DNA of 64,000 bases from Panopea generosa (Eukaryota > Mollusca > Bivalvia > Adapedonta > Hiatellidae). Below are positions 23,521 through 35,828 of this stretch, piece by piece. Position numbers and translations under genes: made by a program. Position 1 is the stretch's first letter, and each line of letters opens with the position of its first letter. The notes beneath the pieces are model-generated. The model ran no database searches and was not told the origin of the DNA. It saw only the letters and a program-made list of their open reading frames with translations. The stretch lies in assembly GCA_029582155.1 (NCBI GenBank), contig CM055899.1, positions 56,439,853-56,503,852 on the forward strand. The letters are read 5' to 3'.

Positions 23521-25338
23521 CTTGAGCAGTTTAGGGTCTGTAATGGCATATTCGTCACAAAATTGTAACGTTTGAAGAAAAAACGCGAGAAATGAGCTTT
23601 TGAATAATTTACCAAATTTGTGTCAAGGTTTATATTTGAATTTAGATACGGTGACACAAAAAAAAATATTTAGTTTTAAATTAATCCAAAGAAGCTTTCA
23701 TTTGAAAACAATGTCGAAACTAGTTTCATTGATTATTTGTAGCAGATTGATAAAACATGTCAGAAGACTCGAAACATATTCAAAATAAACTAACAACAAC
23801 TGTTATATATTAAAAATGTCCAATATTGCGTTAATTCTATTAAACATTAACTATGTACTTTTTACGTGAGACAAAACTCTGTACAAGTCAATCAAGAGGG
23901 ATTGTTGAATTTGTTCAAAAATTGTGACATAGAAAGTGTGTTATCTTGAAAATAACGTTAGCGTCTTTTTAATAACAATTCACCGTGCGCGTGAGCGACA
24001 CTCGATACGCGCACTTGCAATTTTGTGTTTACGGTTCACTTGTTGAAATGGCAGTGTAGTAACCCATATCCATCGCTGATTGTCATTATAGTATCTTCAA
24101 TAACATTATTAAGAAATTCTGAAATATATTCCTTACTTAGAACAACTATTCTAAATGCTTACATGTAATAATCTTTAAATTGGAAAGAATGCAATGATTA
24201 AAGGAACTTAATTTAATGACACACAAAATACATGGTGCGTACTCAGCGTGGTACAGTTAATTATCAATCAATAACTCATATATATCAATAAATGCGCAAA
24301 CATACATAATTGTATATATTGGTTTTGCTGCTGCATTGAGATGTGATTATAAATTTTGCCTATCAATGACAGTAGTTAACAGTTTACATTTAATATATGA
24401 ATACATATAATGGAATAATACAGGTTCTGTATCATGACATTCGTATATACATACATTAGATGAATATTGAATGCTATTCTCTATTTTGAATACTTCGATA
24501 CAATTCAAATGCAAGTGTTCCGCTGTTATACGCAATACTTACATGTTTAGATATAAAACACAATGCGATAACCTGGTTTTATGTATTATGTTCCTCTAAA
24601 AGTGTAAAATTGTTCTCGTCCATATTTATTTATATATTATACAGACGACGTTAATGATAGCAATATTAATGCATATTTCCGCAACTTCAGTAAACCATAT
24701 CCTAGTGATATTTAATTGATTTCATTCTAACACATTATCCTTAACACAATTTTGTCTGGTATTTTACTGAAATGTTAATAGATTGTAACGAATAAATATA
24801 ATACAGAACATCTGCATCATGTTTACAACGGCGATTTAAATATAAAGTGCCATTGCGAATTCATTTAATTCACGTATGCATTTATCCTTCAATTATTCAA
24901 ACTTGATTTAGCAGAGATAAGTTTAAACTGCACAATACAATGGTAAAGATAAAACTAATAATTAAATGTAACCAATTATGTATAATTCTTCAGAAGTAAC
25001 TATGACCCTTGCGATTAATTATATTACACCGAATTGTAAAACACATGTTCGAACATTAATCTTTGTTTTAAAAGTATAATATATCATCTACATGTATAAT
25101 TTTATTTCGCTTTAAACAGTGAACTCTATCAATATTAATATTTAATTAGTAAAAACAGCACTAATTCTCGTTTGTTTACTAAGGTACAAACAGAACAATA
25201 CTCCCTGTTGATATCCTTGTAACATATACAATAGTATAAAGAAAGTAAATCAATGACAGGCTTACACCAGTACAATTATACTCGAGCACTTGAACATCCT
25301 GTTAAGTAAGATATAAAATGATTGTCTTTCAAATTTGT
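23521..25338. other. Intergenic, nothing recognised
   Basis: Apart from a patch of CG-containing sequence at about 23985-24015 I see no exon, RNA gene or clear repeat up to the 3' end of the methyltransferase gene. Confidence 0.4.
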
Positions 25339-25344
25339 TTTATT
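25339..25344 (-). promoter_or_regulatory. AATAAA poly(A) signal of the methyltransferase gene
   Basis: On the minus strand AATAAA lies about 48 bases after the TAA stop (25392-25394) of the EgtD-like gene, in the right place for cleavage and polyadenylation. Confidence 0.6.
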
Positions 25345-25391
25345 TATAACAACGATATTTCTCTAAAGAATTATATACAAAGAAAGTTTGT

Positions 25392-28300
25392 TTATTTAGT
25401 TAAACAACAAAAGTAAGCATGATTGTCTTTAGATATCCATATATTCGGTAGTTTAAGACCTGCCTGGTTCACTAGTGTTTGTATCTGTTTCTCCGTGTGT
25501 TTGCCGCTTGAACCTTCATCTTCATATAAATTGATATATTCTCCTTTCTTCAACGTTATAGTTATACCTAAACCAGCTGAAAAGATATCATAACCATTAG
25601 TTACAAATCATTGTTTCTACAATAGTATCTATTTACTATGGAACTAGGACACCGATGGGCAATTGGTGCTTTGTCTTAAAATAGTATACCTCCCTATCAA
25701 TGCAGGTAGGGTAATAAACTATATCTTTGCTAATTGCCATTCATATTTAGATGAAAGTGACTATAATTTCGAATTGTCTACCTCTTGACCTTTATTAACT
25801 ATACAATCATCGCAATATGTTCATGCATATTGGTTAATTTTAAATGTAATCAAAAGTTTAATAAAGGTTTCAAAACAGTTTGATAAAGACTTTACCTTAA
25901 TATGTATACAAGTAATTGTTTTGAAAATTGCTGATCGTCTTGACATCATATGCATTTCAAGGATTGCTCCGTTAAAAATGCGATAGGTGTTGTTGCTAGA
26001 AAACTTTAATTAATTTTGATCACTTACGTTTGCGATTGTCTTAATAATCCTTTTAAAATGGCTAAAACACGTTTTTAACCATGCAATACAATTTAAAACA
26101 AACAGTTTTCGTGATCTTGAACAGGTATACCATTTTGCCACTGGTAAACCATACATCCCATGGTATTTCCTGAGTTATATCTCTTTCCAAACAAGTGTTT
26201 TTTTCAGTCTTGGTAAGAGAAAATTTCAGTCGCAATACGGGCTTTGTTATACAAAAGAAAAAACATACGTCAGACCTCTAACAGGGCGACGCTGTTTATA
26301 GTTATTCTGAAATTGTTTCATAAAACCGTCATGTGACAGTTCTTTGGCACCGCTTTATGTAAGGCAATATCGTTGCTATGGAAACATATTGCATACAGAA
26401 CCTTCTTAGCATATCGCAATCATTTGGCACCATATGGCTGTCTCGCATTTCCGGTGTTCCAGATTCTGTTAGATGCTTTTCATTTTGACTCATTATACAA
26501 GACCCACGTTTCGTCACCCATGACTATATTCTCAAAATCGGATTTGCTGTATTTCGCATGCATTTTCATTTTATTCACCATATTAACCCGTCATTTTTTT
26601 TCCCTTTGTCAACACATGCGGCAGCCAGCGTGCATTTATTTGTTTAACATTTTAATGTGTGTTTTTTTCAAAATTAGATGAGTTCGTCCCAACGACAAGT
26701 TTGTCATCAGAGCTTAATCCCTCACTGTGTATCAAGCATCCTTTTTCGCGGATGTATTCGATGTTTACAGGACGACCAACATCTTTCAACTGATGTTAAC
26801 CATATTGAAATTTTGCCACACACCTACAAATAGTATCGTACGACATCTGACCCCCCCCCCCCCCCACCCCCACCTCGTAAATGTATGTCACACACTTCTC
26901 GTTAAAAGCCTCTGACTTTAACCCAAGAAATTCCCTACCACGAAAATAGACCCTAACAAGCTGGTTTACCAGTCAGTTTGCATGCAGTGTAATGAATACG
27001 CTACCAAACACAAGCATTAAGGTTCAGTAAAAGTTAGAGACAGACGTTTACCTGGGACACGAATCAGTGATCATTCTAGCGATACCAAGTTGTTTCATTT
27101 ATATATTGCATGACTTCCGTGAAATAGTGCAGCAGTTGCATTATCTACGGAACACCCCATGTATGTGTTGATAATGACTTAAACACAATGATAAAATGTC
27201 GAACTACAAGACGTGCTATGCATATTGGTAGCCAATGCACAGCGTGATGCGTGTAGCAGTTACATGGTTTGTACTTAGCTAAAAAGCACCACTTTCTTTG
27301 GTAAAATAAAGTATGATTACAATACATAATATTCGACGTACGTATTGGGTAAGAAAGATCACATTTTGCCTTTGCTCTGTGTAGAACATTGCTTGATATG
27401 TCATCGGCTGTACTCATCACCACCTTGGTCTCCAGTTCAAATTGATCCAAATTTAAGTCCCTGTTTAGACGGCACAGTGCGTTAATATATAGATGATAAT
27501 GTAAGTCTGAAATAAATATATTTAATTTATCCAATGTCTGCAATTGATAACATTAACTTATTAGATATATACATCGAAAGATATGCTGATTACATCAATT
27601 AATAGTGTAAATGTAAGTAATATTTAACAAAATTAGTAAAATAAAAAAAACACAAATAAACACAGAACACAAACAACTCCCATAAAAAAAAAACACACAA
27701 TCAACCCCCGATCATAATAAAACAAAAAACACTTTGAATGTCATTTTTATTTTTATTTTTTTAGATATATTGTCATATTAAAACCGTGTTTCACTAGGGT
27801 TTAAAATAACAATTCAATTCCAAACTATGCCTATTTTGGCTATATTTAGCTTTAACATTTAAAGTTTATTAAACTACAATATCGTTGTTTAAATCTGCTT
27901 TGACAATTAAAAATATAAAGTTATTTAGCTGTATACAATACGGGCCCGGTAAGCTGAATCGGTAGCAGGTTTGACTATAAACCAAGGCGTCATGAGTTCA
28001 ATTCCCCGACTCAACTAAAGTCTGTATGATGACTGATGTACAACATTGCGCCTCATTATCATTCGTCTCTCACATACCACTGATTATCACTTACTTGTGG
28101 AGATGGGTGTGCTAGAGTACTGGTTTACCTGCTAGTATCTCATTACAGAGTGGTTATGTTAACCGATCGTCTGTTTGTCCGTCGATGGCATAAATATTAC
28201 ACTTAACAAATAAACAAAAACAAACTGTACATATCTTGATTTGCATCAGCTTAAAAGAAAACTGATTTAAGTAAATATTATAAAACAATGTCATATTTGC

Positions 28301-31300
28301 ATTATTATTGAAATAAGTTAATATAGCTATTAACGATTTTTTAAACAAAAATAATTATAATCATCAAACAAAACCATTCGTAACATTTTTATATGAACGT
28401 ATGATATAAGGGAAATCATGAACACTTAAATTATTAAAGTATAAAAATAAAGCGACATCACGAAAATTTAAAGTGGCATAACCATTATTTATGTCCTTTC
28501 AAATTAATAAAAACTGTAAATGTAATATTAAGTATATATTAGACCATGTCTGATGTAAAATAACGTTGATTACCATAAACAATTCGCTATTATGGCCAAT
28601 ATTTGAATTAAGCATGACCGGTGAAATAACGTAAATGATGAGGTAGTTACATGTTTATCCGTTTTCCGTATATCGTCTATTTAAATGGAATAAGCGGTTT
28701 AATTTCAACTTCGATGTTGTTGTATATAAGCCTATTCCACATCGCCACCGGTGACCCATATGGACGATGTTCCCAGAAAAGTGTAATAATGTTTATGTAC
28801 GTGGGGGGAGGGGAAGTGCAGGATTCAGATAGAAACCCATCGTAAGTTTCTTCTGGTTCTTTAGCAGTGTACTCTGTGTATAGCACCCAACCCCCACGTC
28901 ACACAGGCCCACAGTTTAAAGTCCTATCTGAACGACTGTTAAACGGTAAGACCATCGAATTGAACCCGCAGTCCCGAAACTAGAAGTCTCGTACTCTACC
29001 TACTGAACTAATGGGGCTTGCTAATTCAATTTGAATTGATACGCCGATCTTATTATACTCCCTTGGATACATATTTTGTTTATTTCCCTGGCAACACTAT
29101 TCTTCCTACTGTGATCCATAAACGGCTGGTAATACACACAAGAAAGGTTCCAACAAAATGAAAACATAGTATGTGTCCATATATATCTATGCCTTTGGAC
29201 ATATATATTGCAACCGTTCGAATCCTGAAGGATGACAGTTTTGGTCAGGTATATACAATTTAAAAGAAAAGGATAAATCAGCAAAGCAGCTAATTTGAAT
29301 ATTAGAATAACTCATTAGTAAATTCACGTTTAAAAGATATACCGGCTTTAAATTTATAAATGTATCCAAGGCCATGAGCATTAACGAAAATGCTTGTCAT
29401 TCATATACAAGTTGTTTTGTATCTTTTTATCTTTAGAATATAAAAATATTCAGATACTGATTTTACCTCTTATGTTTTACATGTATATTCAGTATTCTTA
29501 AAGACGATTGCTATGGTTTTTGTCACAGTTTTCCTATGGATAGATTTTGATGAAACCTCCCAGTATTTAAGTTTAATATATGTTCATGCAGATTTTCGGT
29601 ATAACCTACCTCCTTATCAACAAACCCTACCTTAAAAGTTGGCGAAATTATGTAGATTTAACAAGCAGTGCGAAAAAAGTGTTTACAATCGTTTACATAT
29701 AGTATTTTATTAAAAATATTACATATATTCATGCATATAACATCAATTATCATGGACATGGTAATTATAAGCTCAAATTTAACTGTTTAGGGTTTTTAAA
29801 GACAAAATCATTTTTACAGAGTGTCAATTGTTTTTCAATTTTGTAAAACAAATATAGAGTTTTTTTAATATTTTGATATAAAGTATGGATAAATTTTGCT
29901 TAAAACCCCACAAACTACTCTCTAATATCTAATATAAAGACAATTGAAAAAAATACACTTTACCGCGTAATTTGAGGCGAAAAGTAGTTTTTAAAGTATG
30001 CCAAATTAAATGAAATGCAGTTGCAAAGTTAACGTTTTTATACTAAATGAGCATATTTGTATAAATATTAAGAATTTTATTATATCTCATATTCAGGTGA
30101 AATTGCTATAAACAATTATTTTATACCATTATGCATACAATATATAAGATCAATTTTAGGCATATCCGTAAATTACTGTGCCATCCAAAATAGGGTATTT
30201 TGTAGTATAGCGGTATATAGTGATTCTTGAAGGTCTCGACAAAATTGCTTCCCTTTGTGCGCAGAATTTGTGCGCATGAGAAACTGTAGCAATTTTCCTT
30301 GTCAATGTAATAAATGCATTTATTCAATTCAATGCTGCTCGTTTTGTTATATGTTTATAAGGTGTATTACACGTTTAATCTTAACTATGGAAATGGTAAG
30401 TCTCCAGTATGTATGTCTTTCATCTCTTAAAAATCAACTTGTTTAACTTAAGGATGAAAATGAACATTTTTTAAGACTTACCCAGTGACCCGTTATATCC
30501 AGCCAGAATTTGTTCTTTGTCTTGAGTGACGTCAAATGATATCAAAAGATTGTCATTGTCTGCGGAAGGAAGATATGAATATATAAACAACGAAACCTAG
30601 AATGTACTACTACAGGTGTTGATATGGTATGAAAATGAAGTATATGTGTATAATTTTTGACTGTAAAGAATACTAACTGAAACCGTCCATGCAAAAAAGA
30701 AGAAAACAACAGAAGTATCCCTGACACCAATTGTTCTCTAACAAATTATGACGCATCCACGTATGTTACGGCGTAAACTACATACAATCAATCCTTTCTG
30801 AAACAGCAAGTCTTGGAAAGGTGCAAAAGTAGCCTTTTAAAGTTTTTGCTTAATACAGGTGAAATTGCTCTTAAGTATAGAAATGTGTAATAACAAATGT
30901 GGATGTTTAAGACAATAATCTGCTGAATGGACGTGTCCACTTACAAATGATGTTAATATTCAAAATGATTTAGCAGTACCTACCACTGTAACAAGGTATT
31001 CAGAAAGAGTAATATTTATTTGTTTAAAAAAAGTTTGTCACACGAGATGAAACCTTTGCTACAAAAAAATCTTAGCTTGAAAGTGTTTATCTGTTTAAAT
31101 ATACATTTATCCTCTTTTCTTCTTTAAATTCATTAAAGTTGATGTTATCACAAATACAAAAAGGCAGATAAATTGTATAGTAACAGGTGCATACCATGCA
31201 ATGCTTACATGTATGTACAGCAGATCAACGTATACCAACATAAATTAAATTTTCCTCACCTGTCATGGTCTGATGAAGACATTGTAATATGTCTACTTGA

Positions 31301-34300
31301 CCTTTAAACGGCAACATATAGATACCACTCAACCAAATAATAAGTTTTGGACCAGGAATCTGTCTAATAAAAATACAAAATGTTCTATAAACGCAAGCAA
31401 AAATGACACTTACGCTATATGATAAGTTCAATATACATTTTTAGCTCGACTTTTAGCAGAATAGGTGGTGGGGAGGGGTATTGTACTCGCCCCGGCGCCG
31501 ATGTTGGTTTTTAAGGTTAAAGTTTTTGTATCAGGTAAGATATCAATATAACCACTCTTTGGATATAAATGAAACTTCACATGTGTGTTAAGCATCACCA
31601 ATGCAACACAAAGACATAAGAAACATAACTCTGAGCTGCATTTTGGCATAGTTAGGGCCCTTTTTGGACTTAATTTTTCAGGTTAAATTTTTTTATCAGG
31701 TAAGATATCTATGCAATCACTTAATTGATATGAATGAAACTTCACATGTGGGTTCAGCATCCTTTGGAAACTCATACAGATAAGAATCGTAATTCTTGGT
31801 TGCATTTTGGCAGAATGATTTCCCTTTAAGACTTAGACTTTGTTTGTTTTTAGCAGGGTCAAGTTTGTAACACAAGGCGTTGAGCTTAGATGTTTGTCAA
31901 ATAGGGTCAGTTTGAAGTCCTCTCTCAAATGTGTTCAACACCATGACCTTGGAGTTGGCCCGCGTTTAGGGGTTGATATTTTTTTTTTATTAAAGTGTAA
32001 TATTTTTTGGCCTGACCTAAGGGGCTTAAAAAATCACTTTTCCATTTTCATTAACTGGTACCGAGATATTGTCCTCTGATGTGAAGTGCAGAGGTCCATA
32101 TCGTATGTGTATAAAACTGAATTACTTGTAGAAGGGTATCCAGCATTGATAAACTGTATGTCTTGGTACAAGACTATAGATCTATTAACAAGAACTCAGT
32201 CTTGTATATTACAAAATGATTTGGAGGTAGCGCATATTTGTATTGCATATGTAAAACATATATAAAACATTATTTCAGGTAATTAGTATTTCTTGATATG
32301 CTTGACCAATTTATATTATTCTAGTCATGCAATTGATTCAGAAGTACTTAGAGTTATTATATGAACATGGTGTTCCTTAAGTTAGGTATTGGCACATCTT
32401 TTGGGGTTATTTGTCAGCAATGGTTAATGAATGCATAAAGCAATTTTAAAGTTTAAAAGACAAATGTAACAAATGACAAATGCTGAATTAAATAATATGA
32501 CAAAACCCATATCTGTTGATAATGAAAATAAACAGTGTTGGTAACTAATTTTGCTAATTTATTGTTAACAGACAAGCAATAATTATAGCTTAATTTTGCC
32601 ATCCCTGAGTTTTAATTGTTTTCCATTTGGTTCTTATTTCCTAAAAAAGTTGTTGTTTTAGAACAGCATCGAAATAGTCGAGCGCGCTGTCCCACCGACT
32701 GCTCTTGTTATTAATTATATGATACAAATCAATCAATTAATCAATCATCAATTATTCAATCAATCAATCAATCAGCTAATCAAGCATTCACATAAATAGT
32801 CAATCATATACACCTTAGCTTGTTTATACCGTTGTAGTAATCGCCAGCTATTGGTTTCACATCAAGCCTTTCTCCGTACAGTTTTGAAAGGGCGTCACTA
32901 GTTTCAGCAAGATAATCTATAAGAGATACAATGTAGCTTAAAAAGAGAAAAAAGAAAATACCTAGTAAGTATTTATATTAAATGAATAAATCATAGATGA
33001 ATTTATAAAAGTAAAACCCCCGAAAATCGAGCTTAGCCTTTTGTGTCATAATGAACATTGTATTAGAATTTCAAAATATCTAATTCAGGCATTTTTAAAT
33101 TATTGCACGGACACCAACGTGTGACGGACAGACAGATGGACAGACGGAAGACCCAAATCAGTGTACCCCGGTTTTCGCAAAGCATAATAATTTTATTATT
33201 TTTATGAGCAATTTATCGCTTCTGTGCAATTAATCAGTAGTCATGGGTTCCATTTCAATAATACACTATGAAAAAAATGTAAGGGATGTGTTAAATACAT
33301 ATTTTATCGCAATTTACTCGATCATTCTCATTCTCCCATAGTGTGTTTCTGAACAGAAACTACTGCCAAAGTTCATTTCTACGTTGACAAGTTCACCATT
33401 GAATGGTATAAGTAAAGCGGATAATTACCGGTACTAATGAAAACAATTAATAATTGTACCTATACCTGTCTTAACTATATCGAAGTTACAAAGTTGATAA
33501 TATGTTTACAACGGTTCCCAAATAAACAAAAACGGACCTTTGTTCATTTTTGTTAGTTTGATGCTCTTGCGAAGGTGTTTATTGGAGAGAAACCGTTGAT
33601 TTGTAAACAAACACCTGAGTGTATACACTTTTATAATATGTTATTTCTATATTTCCGTTTGCATACGTTCTCGATGGTTGTCAAATAAATAAAACAGTAA
33701 TGCTGAATTATATCATAACCAAAAAAACTGCCCTTTTTGAAGTTTAATGAACCTATGAGTATGGAATATACATTAAGTTTACCTCAACACTACATGTACA
33801 TATTATAACCTATAATCTACGATACAGGTAGAATACGTAGACTGCTACAGAATGCTCATATGTAACACCAGTACAAGTAGTGAAATGTTGACCGTGCAGT
33901 GAACTGGTATAAAGCATAAACGGCATCCAGAGTACCTAGATCTGAATCACATAGATGCTTTGGTAATCTCTGTGTGTAGAAGGGATTACAAATATCAGTG
34001 TAAGTGTTTTCAACGATAGGTTAGAGTAAAGGGGAGATCTGATAAAACTGAAGACCAGATAGGTGTGCCTTTTTACAACTCAGTTGCCTTTACCTACTAC
34101 ATACGTTCTAGAACGATCGTGTTCTTGAGAAACTAACATAATTATTTGGGAAACATTGTCCAAGTAGAGACCATCAGAGCATTTTGTTGTTGCATTATAA
34201 TGTACCGTTATATGTCCGTAATAGTTGAGGTAACATAAAAGTTATGTTAGATGAGGTTGCCTTATAATATAAAATTCACGCTAACAATAGAAACTAATTT

Positions 34301-35828
34301 ATGATTTGAGAACTTTTACAATATAAAAACATGCCTACAATAGTCACGGAGCAATGGTACCATGAACAGATACACCCGGCCCATTATAGATGTGGGTACG
34401 GAACAATAAACAAAAGTTATGTCCGTAATAGTTTAGGTTGGGATAACAATCTTCGCAGTAACTTAACAGTCTTGTTCCCGCCGAAATGTTCATCTCTCGG
34501 TGTGAAATTTTCCATCTTATAATGATATACATTTGTCATGCAGACGCCACTGTACACTGTACTTGTAATGTATTTCTGACCTGATGATATGTCATTTGGA
34601 ATATATGTAAGCGTCGACTGTTTCTCAAGAAGAGCATTTATAAACATCCGGGTCTTCACAGAATTACCACTCCCAATATCGACTAGCATACACGGTATTT
34701 TCAGTTGGCCAATCATCTCCTGGATAAAAATGTACGTTAATAATATCGTAGAGTCGGAAACAAGGCCACAAATTAAATACAATTTAAAACATCCCAAAAT
34801 ATACTTTAACAGTGTCATATGTAACTTACTTAACTCTGTGTTCGGGGGGTGACTGTAACATTGACAGCGCTACCGCTGTTAACATATATATTTTCTGACA
34901 AAGTTTAAATATGAAACGTATTAAAAACGTGTACGACGTTGTCATATCAATAGATAACTGTTTACTTGCCGATTTGCTATCAGAATTAAAGTTTGATATT
35001 GGGCATTTGTAACATTGTTAAAAATACAGGTCATTGTAGATTTTGTGTTACCAGATTGAAAGTAAAATTTAGCATACTAGACAGAAATACAAGTCATTGT
35101 GGATCCGGAGTTACCGTTTCCCTGTCGTAGGTAAAGTATACTCTAGGTAAAGATATAGTTCAGTGCAGACGTATCCTTACACTGCTGTTAATAAAACTTT
35201 ATTATTTATTATAACAATCTTTCTGTTACACTGTTAGAAATTCAGCCCATTCTAGAGCTCACTGTATTGAAAATATAACTTATCATTAACAAAAAAAAAC
35301 TCATTGGAAATGCACTGTTACCCTGTCGAAGTAAAGCTTACCATTGACGACAGAGAAAGAACTCATTGAAAACTGACTGTTTCTCTGTCAGAAGTAACAC
35401 TCATCACAGACAGAAAAAAAACAGTTTATTGCTTACACATCGTTATGTTGTCTGAAGAAATGATTATTAAAGGCGCTGTGTCAAATTGTAAAAAAAATAA
35501 AGAAACGACAAAAAATAACAAAATAAAAACAATTTACATACCTTGTATGCATACCGTTGCAATATGTGTAGTAAAACTTATTGAACACTTTCCGTTACTC
35601 TTTCGGAAACAATGTTTATTCAACAGTTATGTTGCCAATAATAAAGCTTAGACTTACCGTAACATTGTCGGAAATGCAGCTTATTTCAGATTTATGAAAG
35701 TAGTACACGTCACTCTCTGCTAGACATCGGTCATTGTAACTGGACCCAATCTTGTCATAACGGTACCATATAGGTAGATACTTTGGGCTGTATTGTAGTC
35801 CTTGAATGAGTTCCAACTTTGTGTCCAT
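25392..35828 (-). CDS. EgtD-like (Methyltransf_33) SAM-dependent methyltransferase, complete seven-exon gene
   Basis: Exons in order: 35828-35658, 34719-34581, 32916-32814, 31363-31260, 30559-30482, 27506-27363 and 25576-25392. They total 924 nt (307 residues plus TAA), the size of bacterial EgtD (about 320). All phases fit and splice edges are AG/GT; the donor after 27363 (AAAT/GTGATC) is weak. Residues 8-35 hold the family N-terminus (GLQYSPKYLPIWYRYDKIGS). SAM motif I is VDIGSGNSVKTR (70-81), followed by YIPNDIS. Then come PIAGDYY (125-131), LIIWLSGIY (145-153), LLISFDV (177-183), a helix INALCRLNRDLNLDQF and finally LKKGEYINLYEDE (255-267) with a C-terminal AGLKLP.IW. EgtD trimethylates histidine to hercynine, the first step to ergothioneine. 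The substrate-binding loop near 258-270 departs from the bacterial TE.S pattern as I remember it, so the substrate is uncertain. The start context (GCAATGG) is good. Introns hold a mariner relic and SINEs. It was probably a single stand-alone domain in the cytosol, as no signal peptide is seen. Confidence 0.88.
26300..26840 (-). pseudogene. Decayed mariner-type transposase in an intron
   Basis: Scattered minus-strand frames read, in mariner order, LKDVGRPVNI, then INARWLPHVLTKGKK, then FENIVMGDETWVLYNESK. The last corresponds to the first catalytic Asp region (GDE.W) of the D,D34D transposases and the middle to the conserved ARWVP helix. Stops and frame changes break it throughout, and the second and third catalytic Asp regions are not found. 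It is a fossil inside the last intron of the EgtD-like gene. Confidence 0.7.
26849..26865. repeat. poly(C) tract
   Basis: A run of 15 Cs broken once by A, at the upstream edge of the mariner relic. Confidence 0.9.
27943..28215 (+). mobile_element. SINE family A, diverged full-length copy
   Basis: It has a tRNA-like head (GGGCCCGGTAAGCTGAATCG and ATGAGTTCAATTCCCC), then the family-A body (CATTATCATTCGTCTCTCAC and GATGGGTGTGCTAGAGTACT), ending TCGATGGCATAAATATTACACTTAA and a short AAC tail. It is more diverged than the copy at 331. It lies in the intron between exons 30559-30482 and 27506-27363 of the methyltransferase gene, antisense to it. Confidence 0.75.
28735..29017 (-). mobile_element. 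SINE with a tRNA-Arg(TCT)-like head
   Basis: Read on the minus strand from 29017, GCCCCATTAGTTCAGTAGGT gives the acceptor and D arm. An anticodon stem-loop CGAGA/CTTCTAG/TTTCG has TCT in the anticodon position, and GCGGGTTCAATTCG is the B box. The T stem and 3' acceptor no longer pair. A body with CTGCTAAAGAACCAGAAGAA and GATGGGTTTCTATCTGAATC follows, of a type seen in molluscan SINEs. It is intronic in the methyltransferase gene. Confidence 0.6.
30781..30955. mobile_element. Family M MITE, diverged copy
   Basis: Shares TTTTGCTTAATACAGGTGAA, GTGTAATAACAAATGTGGAT and TTTAAGACAATAATCTGCTG with the intact copy at 15429-15606. The ends have decayed. Located between exons 31363-31260 and 30559-30482 of the methyltransferase gene. 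Confidence 0.6.
31441..32712. mobile_element. Non-coding dispersed element with inverted GTCGAGC ends
   Basis: It begins TAGCTCGACTTTTAGCAGAA and ends AATAGTCGAGCGCGCTGTCC.., so the ends are related by inversion. Inside is a direct duplication of about 185 bp: 31499-31680 and 31683-31850 share TTTTTATCAGGTAAGATATC, GAATGAAACTTCACATGTG and CTTTGGAAAC. No coding frame is seen. The end sequence resembles repeats I recall as common in molluscs; assignment needs a library. Confidence 0.55.
32724..32787. repeat. (AATC)n microsatellite
   Basis: Imperfect tetranucleotide run directly after the dispersed element and just before the exon that ends at 32814; possibly the tail of a lost SINE. Confidence 0.85.
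35029..35430. repeat. Degenerate ~60-bp tandem repeat in the first intron
   Basis: Recurring phrases TCATTG.A.AT, GTTACCCTGTCG.A.GTAAA and GACAGAAA occur at a step of about 60 bp. Related phrases (TTACCGTAACATTGTCGGAAAT) reach into the first exon's donor region at 35651-35685. Confidence 0.5.

Noticed and set aside
34417-34818. 133-codon minus-strand frame taken as a gene of its own
   Set aside because: Only its middle (34581-34719) is an exon; the rest is intron read-through of the EgtD-like gene.
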